A stretch of DNA of 64,000 nucleotides, taken from the NCBI GenBank assembly GCA_014529385.2, contig CM043971.1, positions 61,889,209 through 61,953,208 on the forward strand, given 5' to 3'. This DNA is from Adiantum capillus-veneris (lineage: Eukaryota > Streptophyta > Polypodiopsida > Polypodiales > Pteridaceae). The first letter of the stretch is position 1. Every line of letters begins with the position of its first letter. Shown in pieces: positions 10,934 through 22,452 of this stretch. The position numbers and the translations under genes are program-made. The notes below the pieces were generated by a model. It did no database searches, was not told where the DNA came from, and worked only from the letters and a program-made list of their open reading frames with translations.

Positions 10934-11301
10934 ACAGGAGACAGATGGTGGAAAGGCTGGTAGCCTAATAACTCCAGATGGCTACATGGTGTGAGACAAT
11001 ACTAGACAATGAGAAAGAGGGTGCCCCCCCTCATATATATAGGAGAATAGGGGCTGGTCAGGCAATAATCCTCAATATAGCCCAATGACCTAAACATATG
11101 ACCCTCCAATATAAATGGGGGAATATGTGACCAAAACAGGTCTAAAGTGGGAAATGTGCTGAACAACCCTAAGTGTGCCTGAGATCCCTGTCTAGCAGGT
11201 GTACGGGTGGCCAACCCACAACCAAGGGCCAGTGCACCTGAGTGGTGAGGAGCCTGTAGTAGACAGTGTGCGAAGCATCTGGAGATGAAGAAAATCTAAC
11301 A
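10852..11301 (-). repeat. element H right (5') LTR
   Basis: It runs from TGTCAGAG to ATCTAACA on the plus strand, 450 bp. It includes (AG)~14 at 10900-10929. Copia B resumes at 11302 in the codons for KCIRSDRGGEF. Confidence 0.85.
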
Positions 11302-13204
11302 AAATGTATTCGCTCAGACAGAGGGGGTGAGTTCACCTCGAAGTACCTTACACTCCTTCCCAGAACGGAGTTGTTGAGCGGAAGAATCGGACTATCATGA
11401 AGATGGCTCATGCGATGCTTGCGCATGCTTCTTTGCCCCAAGTTTAGTTGGCAGAGGCGTGCAACACAGCGGTTTACATCCAGAACCGTTCTTCTACCCA
11501 TGCTTTGCAGGACATGACTCCTTATCAGGCTTACTACGGGCGCAAGCCCTCGGTCTCACACTTTCGAGTTTTTGGATGTCATGCATTTGTCCATGTGCCA
11601 AAGGAGAAGTGACAGAAGTTAAACTTCAAGGCAAAGAAGCTCATCTTCCTAGGCTATTCACGAGAGTCTGACCGATACCGGCTTTATGATCCTGACGCCA
11701 AGACCACTACAGTTAGCTGTGATGTGACTTTCATGGAGCTCTTCAGCACACCTGCAGAGGGGGCAGCATCCAAGCCTATACCTTCCCTACCTCCTCCTCG
11801 TCCACCTCCTACACCTGATCCTATCCATGTTCCTGCTTCGGTGGAGGCGGTCCCACCTGGAGAAGTTCGTTCCTGGTTGGTGTTCCCGGTTGGCTCTACT
11901 CTATGGTTTCTTCCTCTGGAGTCACGAAGTTACCAGACTCGCCAGACCCTGGACAACCTCGACGTTCTGCACGCCTCAAGGACAGGCAAGTTTATGATGG
12001 CGTAGAGTTCGTGAACTTTGCCCTCATGTCTCAGATTCAGACTTCACTAGTTGAGCCTTCCTCGATGGAGGAAGCACTCCAGTATGATTGTTGGAAGCAT
12101 GCCATGCAGACAGAGATGCACGCTATCGAGCGGAATAAAACCTGGACTTTGGTTCCCAGGCCCAACAAGCGGAAGGTGGTTTCTATGAAATGGATTTTCA
12201 AGACAAAGTACAAGGCCAATGGTTCCCTCGACAAACACAAGGTGAGACTTGTTGCTCGAGGTTTCACACAGCGACCAGGCGTGGACTTTGACCCACCGCT
12301 CGCATGACTCTATACGCAAAGTATTTGCTCTCGCAGTCAACTTTGATTGGTCTATCTTCCAGATGGATGTCAAAAGCGCGTTTTTGAATGGAGAGTTGGA
12401 TAAAGAAGTTTCTGTGAAGCAACCTCCTGGGTTTCGTATACCAGGCAAGGAGGATTGGGTCTATCAGTTGTGGAAAGCATTGTATGGACTGAAGCAAGCT
12501 GGACGATAGTGGTACCTCACACTTGACCAGTTTCTCGTGAAGCTAGGGTTACGGCGTACCTCATTAGATTCCAACTGTTATGTTGTCTCTGATGGCTCTT
12601 TGGTTGCAATAGTGATTGTCTATGTGGACGATCTCAATTTCACAGGTTCTTGGACCAGCAGGATCAAGTTGATCATGAAAGCTAAGGAGACACGTTTCGA
12701 GATGACTGATATTGGGCTTCTTCACTATTTTCTCGGATTCCGGATTTTTCAGACAGCAGACTGCATCTTCTTTTCTCAGCGGAAGTATGCGAATGCTATC
12801 CTAGAGAGATTCTAGATGACAGGCTGTAGACGAATTGGCACTCCTCTTGAGCCCGGAGAGAACGTATCGCTTCACGATCCTTCCCCACGGATTGACTTGA
12901 AGCAGTACAGGAATGTTGTTGGCTGCCTCCTATAGCTGACTTATTCCCGACCAGACATCTGTTACACAGTTTCTGTCCTCAGTTCCTTGAACATCGGACC
13001 TCGTCAACGACATTGGCAGTGTGCCCAGCGTACTTTGCGGTACATCAGCGGCACCTTGGACCATGGTGTGTTCTATGGTCGCTCCAAGGGTTGCACCTTA
13101 CTTGGTTGGTGTAATTCAGATTGGGCAAGAAATCCAGATACTCGGCGCTCTACTACAGGAGTACTTTTCACACTCGGCTTGGGACCCATTTCATGGAGAG
13201 TAAG
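11302..13204 (+). pseudogene. Copia B integrase core, RT and start of RNase H
   Basis: The integrase second Asp is in RSDRGGEFTS (~11310-11340). The third acidic residue follows in SQNGVVERKNRTIMKMAHAM, then FRVFGCHAFVHVP. RT begins near 12050 (SSMEEALQYDCWKHAMQTEM), with KWIFKTKYKANGSLDKHKVR, MDVKSAFLNGELDKEV (12363-12410), ALYGLKQAGR and the catalytic IVYVDDLNFTGS (~12615-12650). RNase H starts with LLGWCNSDWARNPDTRRSTT (~13100) and breaks at 13204, where Copia A is inserted. Internal stops (12304, 12507, 12813) and frameshifts show decay. Confidence 0.85.
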
Positions 13205-13507
13205 TGTTGGGTTAAAGGCCCAAATGGCCCCCTTTGTGTATAGTTTTAAAGGTTATTAACCTTTGGCTAAGTTCACATTGAACTTGACCACTAACTTTAA
13301 ATTGGTCCTATACATTTTAATAAAGGGAAGGTGAGTTATTTTAACTCACTAATTCTTCCCCTTCCAATATCGTATAGCGCTCTCTCTCCCTCTCCTTCTT
13401 CGACCTGTAGTGCCCTCTCTCCTGCAGGCTATCGCCACCTCTCTCTGCACAAGCCCTGCACTTCGCCTTGCGCTCTATCACTAGCACACACCGCTTCGCG
13501 CTCATCA
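13205..13507 (+). repeat. Copia A 5' LTR
   Basis: TGTTGGGTTAAAGG...CGCTCATCA, 303 bp, preceded by GTAAG. It differs from the 3' copy mainly by two short indels near 13225-13245 and 13300. Confidence 0.9.
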
Positions 13508-13509
13508 AC

Positions 13510-13521
13510 TGGTATCAGAGG
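13510..13521 (+). promoter_or_regulatory. Copia A primer-binding site
   Basis: TGGTATCAGAGG lies two bases after the LTR and matches the initiator-Met primer in 11 of 12 positions. Confidence 0.85.
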
Positions 13522-14252
13522 CCAATTAGGGTTTGCTCCCAAACCTGCAAACGCTGATTTTTAGCCAAGGAGGTCGCGAGATTTTGCAATTTCATCGCCA
13601 AAGGACTCGTCCCCGGACACTAGAGAGCTCCCGGCAAGTCAAATTGACCTAAAACAAGCTGAAATTAGGTCAAAATCAGCAAATTACAGGTTATGACAGA
13701 AAAATACAGGTTTTGCAAATGATGTATTAAGGTGTGGGAACATCTTTGCTAAGTCCCCGCTACCCAAAAACATTGAAATTGCCGAAAAACAGGTCCCAAA
13801 ATAAGTGTTTTCAGCAAATTTCATATTTACGCAGGTTTTCGCAAGTGTATTTATGATGCGACTACATTGGGGAAAGTGCAAATTGATGCAATCTACGCAC
13901 GTTTGACAAATTTTGGCTATGTATGACCATTTGTGGCTCAATTTCATGCAATTTGACGCTACAAATTGGGGCTTTTGCTCTTAGATGCTTCTAAAGGCTA
14001 TGTATTAGCCTTATGTATGTTCTGTGAGGTTAAAATCAACTAAAATTGTTGTTTTTGAGCACAAATTTGCTCGCTGAAATTTCCTGCGCATAAATTTCAG
14101 AAATTGTTTTTTTTGCTTAAATCGACCTATTTTGCCCTAAATTGCTCCTGTGACCATTTGGAGCTGTAGTGCACACCTTTGTGAGGCTATACTCCGGTTT
14201 TTGTGCATTTTGCCCAAAAATTCAGCGTATTAGCCCTCTTATTCATGCAACT
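13522..14252 (+). other. Copia A leader
   Basis: About 730 bp of AT-rich untranslated leader with no open frame of interest and no recognisable structure, ending at the gag ATG. Confidence 0.6.
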
Positions 14253-15209
14253 ATGGCCTCATCTTCTTCGGATGTGAAGAATCTCTTCGAGATTAGGAGG
14301 TTCGATGGAACAGGTTTTGATCTTTGGAAAGTCAGGATCCAGAGAATCCTATTTCTTACAGATTGTGAAGGAGCACTTGAACAGGTAAAGCCACAGAATA
14401 TGACGGATGAAGCATGGGTTAGCCTGAACAGGAAGGCAGTTACATACATTAAAATGGCCATGACCGATGAGACAGTCATTGATGTGAAAGGTCTCACAAG
14501 TGCTTTTGATGTGTGGGAGAAGTTAAAGGGAATGTATGAGAATACAACACCTGTCAACCAAGTGCATTTGATGCGAAAACTTGTTGGCATGCAACTAGAT
14601 GAGTCCAAGAGCGCTGCAGAGCACTTGTCGTTGTTCGCAGGTACCTTGTCGCAATTACAGGATTCAGGCTTGCCCCCTTTTGATGATAAGCTGAAAGCTA
14701 TCTTCTTGCTTATGACCTTACCGGAGTCATGGGAAACATTGGTGGTTTCATTGTCCAATAACCCCAATTTGACCTTTGATGGTGTTAGGGGTTCTATCTT
14801 GAATAAGGAAATCAAGAGGAAAGCAAGTGGAGAGGGAGGCAGCTCTGCCAACATGATTAGAGGCAGGACAGAAAAGAAGAATGCCTATGCACAAAGGAGT
14901 AAAAGTAAGAGTAAGGAAAGGGGAAATGCCAGCAAAGGCAAGGGTGATGTGACTTGCTATCAGTGTGGCAGGAAAGGTCACAAGAAACCCGATTGCAAGT
15001 ACTACAAAGCCAAGTTAGAACGGAAAAAGAATGGCGGAGACAAAAAGAAAGAGAAGAAGGAAGTCAAGACAGATGCACGGGATAGCTCAAAGGACAAAGA
15101 GAAGGCCAATGTGGCCTCTAGTGTTGTGATTGAGGAGCTATCAGATGTAGAGGACATCTTGTGTGCCACTTTGTCAGATAATGATGCTTATGACATTGAT
15201 GCCTCTTAA
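14253..15209 (+). CDS. Copia A Gag
   Basis: This open frame of 318 codons is the structural protein of the virus-like particle. It starts at ATG 14253 (MASSSSDVKNLFEIRRFDGT); an upstream in-frame ATG at 14169 is less likely because the related Gag of Copia C also starts just before the RFDGT/KLDGT motif. The N-terminal capsid-like domain has the Copia pattern FDGTGFDLWKVRI, a central PPFDDKLKAIFLLMTLPESW, and one CCHC knuckle (CYQCGRKGHKKPDC) near residues 237-250. The tail is Lys/Glu-rich. TAA ends it at 15207. The pol frame that follows is in the same phase, separated by two stops, so gag-pol was probably one frame as in Copia C. Confidence 0.85.
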   Translation: MASSSSDVKNLFEIRRFDGTGFDLWKVRIQRILFLTDCEGALEQVKPQNMTDEAWVSLNRKAVTYIKMAMTDETVIDVKGLTSAFDVWEKLKGMYENTTPVNQVHLMRKLVGMQLDESKSAAEHLSLFAGTLSQLQDSGLPPFDDKLKAIFLLMTLPESWETLVVSLSNNPNLTFDGVRGSILNKEIKRKASGEGGSSANMIRGRTEKKNAYAQRSKSKSKERGNASKGKGDVTCYQCGRKGHKKPDCKYYKAKLERKKNGGDKKKEKKEVKTDARDSSKDKEKANVASSVVIEELSDVEDILCATLSDNDAYDIDAS

Positions 15210-15272
15210 TGTTCATTCACAGGACATGCAGATCACCAAGAGTGATCTTATTCTAGTCATCTTATTGATGCT

Positions 15273-16924
15273 TTGGTGACTGTCAATGATGCATTATCCC
15301 AGACTTGGATTGTTGATTCCAGTGCTTCATTTCATGTGACTCCTATCAAGGAGTGTTTCTCTACTTTTGATGCAGGCAAGCGTGGCCATGTATACCTTGG
15401 AAACAATCATGCATGTTCCATTGAGGGTATTGGCACTGTGCATCTCTCCATAGATGGCACAAATGAGCTTGTCTTGCATGATGTTAGATATGTGCCGGGA
15501 ATCAAAAAGTGTCTGCTTTCTATTGGTCAGATGGATATACATGGTTATAGCATCTTGTTTGAAAGAGGATCATGGAAAATGACTAAAGGCTCAAGGCTAA
15601 TTGTAAAGGGCACAAAGAAAGGGACACTTTACTGCATGCATGGAAAGGCCGTGTTGGGCAAGTTTATTGCATTGGCTGAAATTAACTCTCACATGGAGTT
15701 GTGGCACAAGAGGCTTGGCCATATGAGCCAAAAGGGTCTTTCTAAGCTTTGTACTTTGAACAAGCTCGATGCTAAAGGCACAAAGCTTGACTTTTGTAAT
15801 GAATGTCAATATGGCAAGCAAGTAAAGCGTTCTTATTACTCCGGTGTCTCTCGTAAATCTTGTGTGCTTGATCTTGTACATTCTGATGTAGGTAGCATGA
15901 CTACTAAGTCCATGGGAGGTGCATGCTATTTTTTCTCCTTTGTTGATGATCATTCTAGGAAAATTTGGGTTTATTTGCTTAAATCTAAGGATGAAACCTT
16001 TGTTGCGTTTAAGAAATTTCATGCATTTGTGACCACCCAAACAGGTAGAAAGCTAAAATGCTTGCGTATGGACAATGGGGGGGAGCTCACAAGTGTTGAA
16101 TTTAACAAATTTTGTGAAAATTTGGGCATTAAGAGGGAGCTTACTGTGCCATACAGCCCCTCTTCTAATGGTGTGGCTGAAAGATTCAATAGGACACTTT
16201 GTGAGAGGGTGAGATGCATGCTGTCCACAGTTAATCTCTCTCATGGATTTTGGGGAGAAGCTTTGAAAACTGCAGTCCATTTATGCAATCGATCCCCTCA
16301 CATGTCTTTGAAAGGTGACATCCCTGAAGAGGTTTGGTCTGGCAAGCCTGCTTCATATGATCACGTACGCATTTTTGGTTGCGAGGCTTTTGTGCATGTT
16401 AGACCTGAGTTGAGGAGTAAACTAGATGCCAAGTCCATTACAGACCTCTTTATGGGATATGGTGAAGAAGGCGAAATGGGTTACAGGATTTGGTTACCTC
16501 AGCTCAAAAGGGTTGTACGCAGCCGAGATGTTGTTTTTAATGAGGCAAGGCTGCTTCAAAACAATTGTGCCTCGAAGCATGACCATAAAAGGGTCAAATT
16601 TCAGCATGACCAGCCACCTGTTAGGCCTATTTTTGACCCTCGGGATACACCACATATGGCTGAAAATGTAGATGATCCAGTGGTGTTTGAGCCAGATGAT
16701 GTTGGGCAGCAAATTGAGGCTCCTGAAGGGCATTTGCAGCCACGAAACAATGCTGAAAATGATATACAGCAACCCATTGTTGATGATTTTATCATGCCAC
16801 CTGATGTAAACCCATTGCCGGATAATGTGGATCATTGAGTGACGCGGTCTACTCGTCAAAGACGGCCTGTGAGCAAATATGATCCCTCTCTGCATTACAT
16901 TATGTTGACAGATGAGGGAGAGCC
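15273..16924 (+). pseudogene. Copia A protease and integrase, truncated before RT
   Basis: It is open from 15273 to TGA at 16838, then continues in the same phase with TRSTRQRRPVSKYDPSLHYI to the G2 junction at 16924. The protease site reads WIVDSSASFHV, with Ser where the catalytic D-S/T-G has Gly, a change likely to harm activity. The GAG-pre-integrase zinc site is present (WHKRLGHMS ... CNECQYGK). The integrase core acids are in VHSDVGSM, RMDNGGELTS and NGVAERFNRT. The TGA at 16836-16838 looks like a CGA (Arg) decayed by deamination. The RT domain that should follow is absent from the window. Confidence 0.85.
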
Positions 16925-17476
16925 TGTAACAGACTTGGACACTCCAAGTCAAGAATCAACCGCGACAGCACCAAATAACCACTTCAAAACAAGTCACAGA
17001 TCACAATAGATGTACACTGGCCCGGCGGAGTTCCGTGCCTAGAGATATTGGCTCCAAAGACTGGCGCCCCTTTCGGTATTTCTTTTTATATTAATCAAAT
17101 CAAAGTACAAGAGAGTGGCTAGGGTTTCACTCTCAGACTCTGCGTCTAGATGCTCTGAGAAGTGAGGCCCTCACCCACTAATTTAAAGGTTACAAGGGAT
17201 GCCCAAAAGCTTCAAATCAAAATCAATTGCTCTCTTTCTCTCACAGAGAGTCAAAACTTGAAAGCAAAAGCATTCTCTCTCTTTCTCATATTGTAGAGAA
17301 AAAGCAAAATTTGCGTCACTCATCATTTTCAACAAAAAAAAAATTTTAAATTAAATAGCCTCTGCGATTTCCGGAAATTAGGGTTTTTGGCAAAAATTAG
17401 GGTTTGCAGGAATTTTAGGGTTTCTGGCAAAAATTAGGGTTTCTGCTGTCCGTAGCCACGTCATCACTTTGTGACA
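16925..17476 (-). repeat. G2 3' LTR
   Basis: 552 bp, TGTAACAG...TTTGTGACA on the plus strand. The polypurine tract complement TGCCCCCCTCTTGAAAG follows at 17477. It shares the GGCGCCCCTTTCGGTATTTC block with the other Gypsy LTRs. Confidence 0.9.
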
Positions 17477-18052
17477 TGCCCCCCTCTTGAAAGCATTGTA
17501 ATCGACCGCGATTACGCCTGCAAAACCGACAAAAGCCATAAACCGTCTTAGCAAACACTAACTGTTAGTACCTACGTACTAGGAACACACATCTAGCACA
17601 TGTACAAAATCGACAGTCACATCACAGGACATCACATGACATTCAACATTCATTCGGATCTTAGACCATGATTTATCGGCAATGTAGCTAGCAATCACAT
17701 CTAGGTCCAATCGAAACCTCAACGATGTCCGATTGACTAACCCCTATTGCAACCATGTCTATTCGAGATCAATCAGACCAAAATGCTGCAGTCATTTCGT
17801 CTATCAGTTCCTGCACTCACAAGAAGTCAAGAACAAATCAGTATCATAATCAAGAATTCCATTTCATAAAGTCATCCAGCAGAATACTGTCAGCTCTCAG
17901 TATCCCTTAAGCTCAAAGAGACATCAGTGACTTTAGTATCAAAATCAAGGCATCTGTTGACAAAGGAGCGGAGTAACTCCCCTCTTGTGCATCCCACTGC
18001 ACCAGATCTTCGGCCAAGCTGAATTTCTGGGTTCTGTTTGGAGTAGACTATG
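17477..18052 (-). other. G2 3' untranslated region
   Basis: No coding. It parallels the G1 stretch 4292-4881 in reverse complement, including the polypurine tract at its left end. Confidence 0.65.
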
Positions 18053-18577
18053 CTAAACTAAAACATCGAGGTAAAGTTTCACAATCCGAGGAGTATCTGC
18101 TAGGTCCTCCTCCTCCATCCACTTCGCATCAAATGCAAGAAAGTTCTTGAACTTAACCAAGAACCGCCTTCGGACTTTACCTTTCTTCGTATCGTTATGT
18201 GCCAAAATCTGTTCAGGAACAAGGATATCCTCGTTTTCTTCCACTTCGGGTTGCTCATAAGGCACATCACCCTTAATAGGTTTCAAGAGACTCACATGCA
18301 ATGCATTGTGAATCCTCCAAGTATCTCGCAGTTTCAATCGGAAGGAGACATCATTTATCTTGTCAATGATCTGGAAAGGTCCGTAGTATCGCATACTAAG
18401 CTTTGGAAAAAGCCTCTCCTTTCCCTTTTTCTTTCGTAGGCGTGCCTTCTCAAAACGTAAGAGCACCCAATCATCCTCCTTCAATTTCAAGTCACGACGA
18501 TGGCGATCCGCTGCCTTTTTCTGTCGTTCTTGAGACTCCTGCAAAGTCTCGCGAACCTTGGCAAATGCCGTATCCAA
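18053..18577 (-). pseudogene. G2 integrase C-terminus with chromodomain-like tail
   Basis: This is the best-preserved piece of G2, 174 codons open. It has RQKKAADRHRRDLKLKEDDW, LFPKLSMRYYGPFQIIDKI, FRLKLRDTWRIHNALHVSLL (the conserved H-V-S-L-L end of integrase), then EDILVPEQILAHND and RRRFLVKFKNFLAFDAKWME, the chromodomain-like segment with L-V-K-F-K and W. It ends at TAG just after YLDVLV. It would guide integration by chromatin binding. The frame is open but cut off from an intact integrase core. Confidence 0.8.
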
Positions 18578-20151
18578 ATCTCACGAATATCTAATCTTTC
18601 GTGCTCAGGAAGGATGGAACCTTCGCAGCACTTTCAACAATCTCACATGGTGTCTTCCCCGTCGAAGAGTGTATCGTGTTATTGTAGGCAAATTCCACCA
18701 AAGGTAAGTTCTTTTCCCATTGAGTCTTCTGATCCGAGATACAAGACTTCAATAAACCTAAAATCACTGAATTAGCAATCTCAAATTGCTCGTCAGTCTA
18801 CAAGTGGAACGATGACGAGAACTGCAACCGCGTGCCAATGTTCTCCCAAATTGCCTTCCAAAACAAACTCATAAATCTGGGGTCTCTGTCGGAGACAATT
18901 GTCTCAGACGTGCCATGTAATCGGAAAATCATCGTGATTATTCTGTGTTCTCGGGAGATCAAAAATGAAATCCCATTTCAATATTTTCCCCGGGGGCGGG
19001 TGGGTATGGGTAAAAGGGTGTAACAATCCCTGTGCCTTATGCCTGTCAAACTTGACCTTCTGGCATACTGCGCACAACTCTTCCACGTCCTTTTTGAGTC
19101 TCGGCCAAAAGAAGTATCTCTCTACCCCTTTCATGGTGGTAGCAATGCCGCGGTGACCCGTAATAGGTGGACAGTGGCATTCAGTCATAACCTTATCCCT
19201 CAACCGCTGTGTAACGCACAACATAGTCTTTCTCATCAAGTAGCCTTCCCGAAGGGAGTATCCCGCTACTGTCTCCCCATCCCGTATCCGTGTGAAAATA
19301 TCTGCAAAATCTGTATCTGTGGCATACTGATCGACCATATCTTCGAAGCTCCTATGATGTATCGCGGAAATAGCCAGAACCAACGGTTTCCGAGACAAAG
19401 CATCTGCCACCACATTCTTCTGTCCCTGCACATGGACAATCTGGAAGTGGAACTGTGACAAGATGTTCGCCCACCGCATCTACTTTTTCGAAAGCTGCTT
19501 CTGTGACAAGAAGTAGCGCAAACTCTGATGGTCTGTAAAGACAGTAAAAATCCGCTCCAAGTAGGTAATGCCGCCACTGAGTAAGAGCATAAATAACCGC
19601 CAAAAGCTCTCTCTCATAGATCTGTGTTGTCATCTCCGGCTTAGAGAACAAACGGCTCTCAAGACCGCACCCAGACTACGACCACAAGCATCACAATATA
19701 CTTCAAATGACTTCTGCAAGTCCGGCAAAGTCAAAATAGGTCCCGTAGTCAATTTCTCTTTCACTGTCCGAAAGGCAGTCACCTGTGTGGGTCCCCACGA
19801 AAAAAGGTACTCCGTTCTATGTCAAGGTATGCAAAGGGGAAGCAACCTCTGCAAACTTTCGTATGAACCGCCTGTAGTACGAACACAGTCCCAAGAAGCT
19901 TTTAACTTCATGGACATTCCTCAAATCGGGCCAATCACGGATAGTCTCTATCTTGGCCGGGTCCATTTGCACTCCTGTTGCTGACACAATGTGTCCCAAA
20001 AAGTGTATCTATGGTAGGAAAAATTCACTTTTCTTTGCATTAATCACTACCGTGTGATCTCGTAATGCCTGAAAGACTTGAAGCAGATGATCTCTGTGTT
20101 CTGCCTCATTCTTGGAGAAAACAATGATATCGTCAAAGAAAGTGCCAACAA
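18578..20151 (-). pseudogene. G2 RT end, RNase H and integrase N-terminus
   Basis: From right to left on the minus strand: DDIIVFSKNEAEHRD after the LINE junction, FLGHIVSATGVQMDPAKIET (~19990), the connection FLGLCSYYRRFIRKFAEVAS, RNase H with SKPEMTTQIYERELLAVIYA (~19650) and VADALSRKPL, then the integrase zinc region (CHCPPITGHRGI ... CAVCQKVKFDRHKAQGLL, ~19180-19030) and TQNNHDDFPITWHV. Much of the integrase core is deleted near 18910-18960. EFAYNNTIHSSTGKTPCEIV follows near 18700. Stops at several points. Confidence 0.8.
20138..20151. repeat. left target-site duplication of the LINE
   Basis: GAAAGTGCCAACAA occurs here and again at 26956-26969 after the poly-A. It can be extended to 17 bp if the preceding AAA is counted. 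It lies within the G2 RT codons for FVGTFFDD. Confidence 0.9.
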
Positions 20152-20420
20152 GCAGGTCTTGGGGCAGGATACTCGGCTCGCTGCTGCTCCTGCGCGTTCC
20201 CCTCCCCCCCCCCGCCTGCTCCTACTCCCCCGCGCCATAGCCCCCCCCTTGCCCTCGCCCTAGCGCTGCCCCTGTTGCGCGCTGTCTGTCTACACGCGCT
20301 GCTGAGCTTACACCCAGCCTGCGCGCAGCCCAGCCAGAGTGCAGCCCCGCCCGCTGCCCCCCCTTTTGTTCTCTGCCCGCTGCCTCGCCGCTCTAGCCCC
20401 TTAGCCCCTTAGCCCCCCGC

Positions 20421-20453
<33 letters not shown>

Positions 20454-20850
20454 AAGGCCTCGTTTGAATTGCCTGGCAGTGGATTCTCAGTTGGTTTCTC
20501 CTTGACGAGCTCTCAAGCGTTGGCCTTCTCGTCCGCCCTTCTCCTTCAGAGCAGCAGACACTAACGGAGGCTCATGCTCCACCTCAGAGGGACTCCTCCG
20601 AAGCCCCCTCGCCCGACACCGCTGAGCCCACCATTCGACTTGCTCTCTCACTGACAGAGCAAGCGAGCCTAGCCGATGAGGTAGAGCGTCTGCAGGCGAC
20701 CTCGGTCATCTGCAAGATTCTCGGCACCCGACCCAGCAGAGGAGAGCTGCGTGACCTTCTCCAGGCCCTCCTTCTCGCAGAGGTGGGCAAGATTTTGGAT
20801 GTCCAGATCCTCGGACGGGGGTACTACCAAATCGAGTTCGAGACTCCGAG
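20152..20850 (+). other. LINE 5' region with poly-C tract
   Basis: C-rich sequence with many CCCC runs and a pure C tract at 20421-20449. ORF1-type coding probably begins near 20550-20700 (frames with LADEVERLQATSVICKILG-like sequence around 20670-20730), but the start is unclear because of frameshifts. Confidence 0.6.
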
Positions 20851-21790
20851 ATGGCCTCCAAGGTCATAGCTATGAGTCCACTGGCTATCCGAGCATCACG
20901 CGCCCACTTTCGACAGTGGCGACACGGTTTTGACCCGACTTCGGATGTGCTCGTAGAGGAGGCAGACATCCCCATCTCAGTCTGCTTTCCGGGTTTACGG
21001 AGGGAGTACCTTCCACTGCTCTCCAGGATTGGCTCCGCCATCGGGACTGTTCCGGAGACACCTCGTACGGTAGCATCAATAGCTGCAAAGGCAGCCGGCA
21101 TCCCTTCAGTTCGAGTTTTGGTCAGAGATACCCACACGCTCCCGAAGGTCATCCTTTTGCCTCGAGTGAGTGGGGGTTGGTTTAGGCAGAGTGTGGAGTA
21201 CTCGGGTCTCCCGAACCAGTGCTTCATTTGCAGACAGATGGGCCACCTAGCGAAGGCCTGTCCACGGAGGAGACCACGACCTGCACCTCAGCCCAGCCCC
21301 AGCCTGCCAAGGCTTGGCCGCAGCCTCAGCCAGCGACACAGCGCACAGATTCTGAGCCACCCTCCGAGCCTGGGGCTCCAGCGGAGGAGGGGTGGCAGCA
21401 GGCCCGTGGCCGTCGACGCCAGGGGCCACAGCGTCAGCCTGGCACTCAGAGTGGCCCTCAGGTGCCTACTCAGCAGCAGTGGGTTCCCACGGGGAACCGC
21501 TTTGGTCCTCTTGAGCAGGAGGAGCCTCCTACGCCAGCCTTCTCTTCCGTTTCACCCTCGCCAGCCCCTCCACCTTCAGATTTCCCCTCTTCCTCCTCAT
21601 CCCCTCCCCCGCCCTTTGCTCCCGCCCACTCCCCACCTCGCCCCCCTGTCTCTGTCGTCTCGCCCCGCTTCTCTTCTCCTCCGCCCCCCCCCCCCCCCCC
21701 CCTGCTTCAGTACCACAGTCGACTCAGGAGACTGGTCCCTCGCCGGCAGCTAGGACATCTCTTGGCAGCGCTTTTGCCACGAGTCGCCTA
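20851..21790 (+). pseudogene. LINE ORF1 (zinc-knuckle RNA-binding protein)
   Basis: The frame from 20851 reads KVIAMSPLAIRASRAHFRQW, VEEADIPISVCFPGLRREYL, a GGWFRQSVEYSGLPNQ stretch and the knuckle CFICRQMGHLAKAC (~21220-21262). This is the usual layout of plant LINE ORF1: a DUF4283-like domain followed by a CCHC knuckle, thought to bind element RNA. After the knuckle comes a long Pro/Ser/Gln-rich tail whose true frame shifts to 21219-21791. Poly-C runs (21685-21702) add to the low complexity. Confidence 0.75.
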
Positions 21791-22452
21791 GCGAGAGAGG
21801 GTCAGCCCTTCTTGCGGCCCCCTTTGCAGATTCAGACATCTTCCCTTGCAGCTATCCCTCGTGGTCTGACGAGCATTGACCTCCGACGCCGCTGGGACTT
21901 CTTCGATTACGGATTCACTCGCTTTCTCGGCGATTCCGCAGCAGACCACGAGGCAGCCTGCTTCAGGGTCCACGCTCTGTTCCTCGCCGCTAGGGGGACA
22001 GAGGCCTTGGACTCAGCAGTTGGTTTCTCCTTTCCTCTCTGCGGTAGGACCGAGACAGAGTAGTCCCTCGACTCAGTGGTGGGATGGTTGCATACACAGG
22101 TTCTCGAGTTCTCTCACCACATGGGAGAACTTGGAGTTACAGATTTGCTGCAGACTTTGTGGCCACTGGCCAAGTTTGCGGTGACACCCCCAGACTCAGC
22201 AAGATGTAGGCACATTGTGGTGTACTTTTTTGCTGATACACAGTGTTTGCCTTGCTATGTATACATACATGAGGACTCCTGGACAGAGGAGGTTGCTTTA
22301 CACTCGACTCGCTCTGCTTGGGCTTGGGCCAGGCACTCACTACAGGCTCGCCTATCTAGAGGACGCTCGGATGCGGATTACTCCCCATCCAAGCCTGCCT
22401 CGAAGATAGCCCGTCTTGCTGCTGCTGCAGCATCTATTCTCTCTCGCTCCCC

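Larger units (their letters stand above)
7905..11301 (-). mobile_element. element H: non-autonomous LTR retrotransposon without pol
   Basis: Two direct repeats (7905-8389 and 10852-11301) flank a 2.45-kb interior. On the minus strand the interior starts with a perfect TGGTATCAGAGC primer site at 10851-10840 and ends in the purine run TTGTTGAGAGGGGG before the left LTR. No gag, protease, integrase or RT motif is visible on either strand of the interior, so it fits the large-retrotransposon-derivative (LARD-like) class. The outer ~10 bp of the left LTR are missing, there is no target-site duplication, and ~570 bp of Copia B at the junction is gone. A deletion after insertion explains all three. 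Confidence 0.75.

Noticed and set aside
7905-11301. Host-gene or simple tandem duplication as an explanation for the two ~450-bp repeats
   Set aside because: A primer-binding site and a polypurine tract at the inner borders show these are LTRs of one element.
21219-21791. A separate 190-residue proline-rich protein
   Set aside because: It is the frame-shifted tail of LINE ORF1, C-rich low-complexity DNA, not an independent gene.
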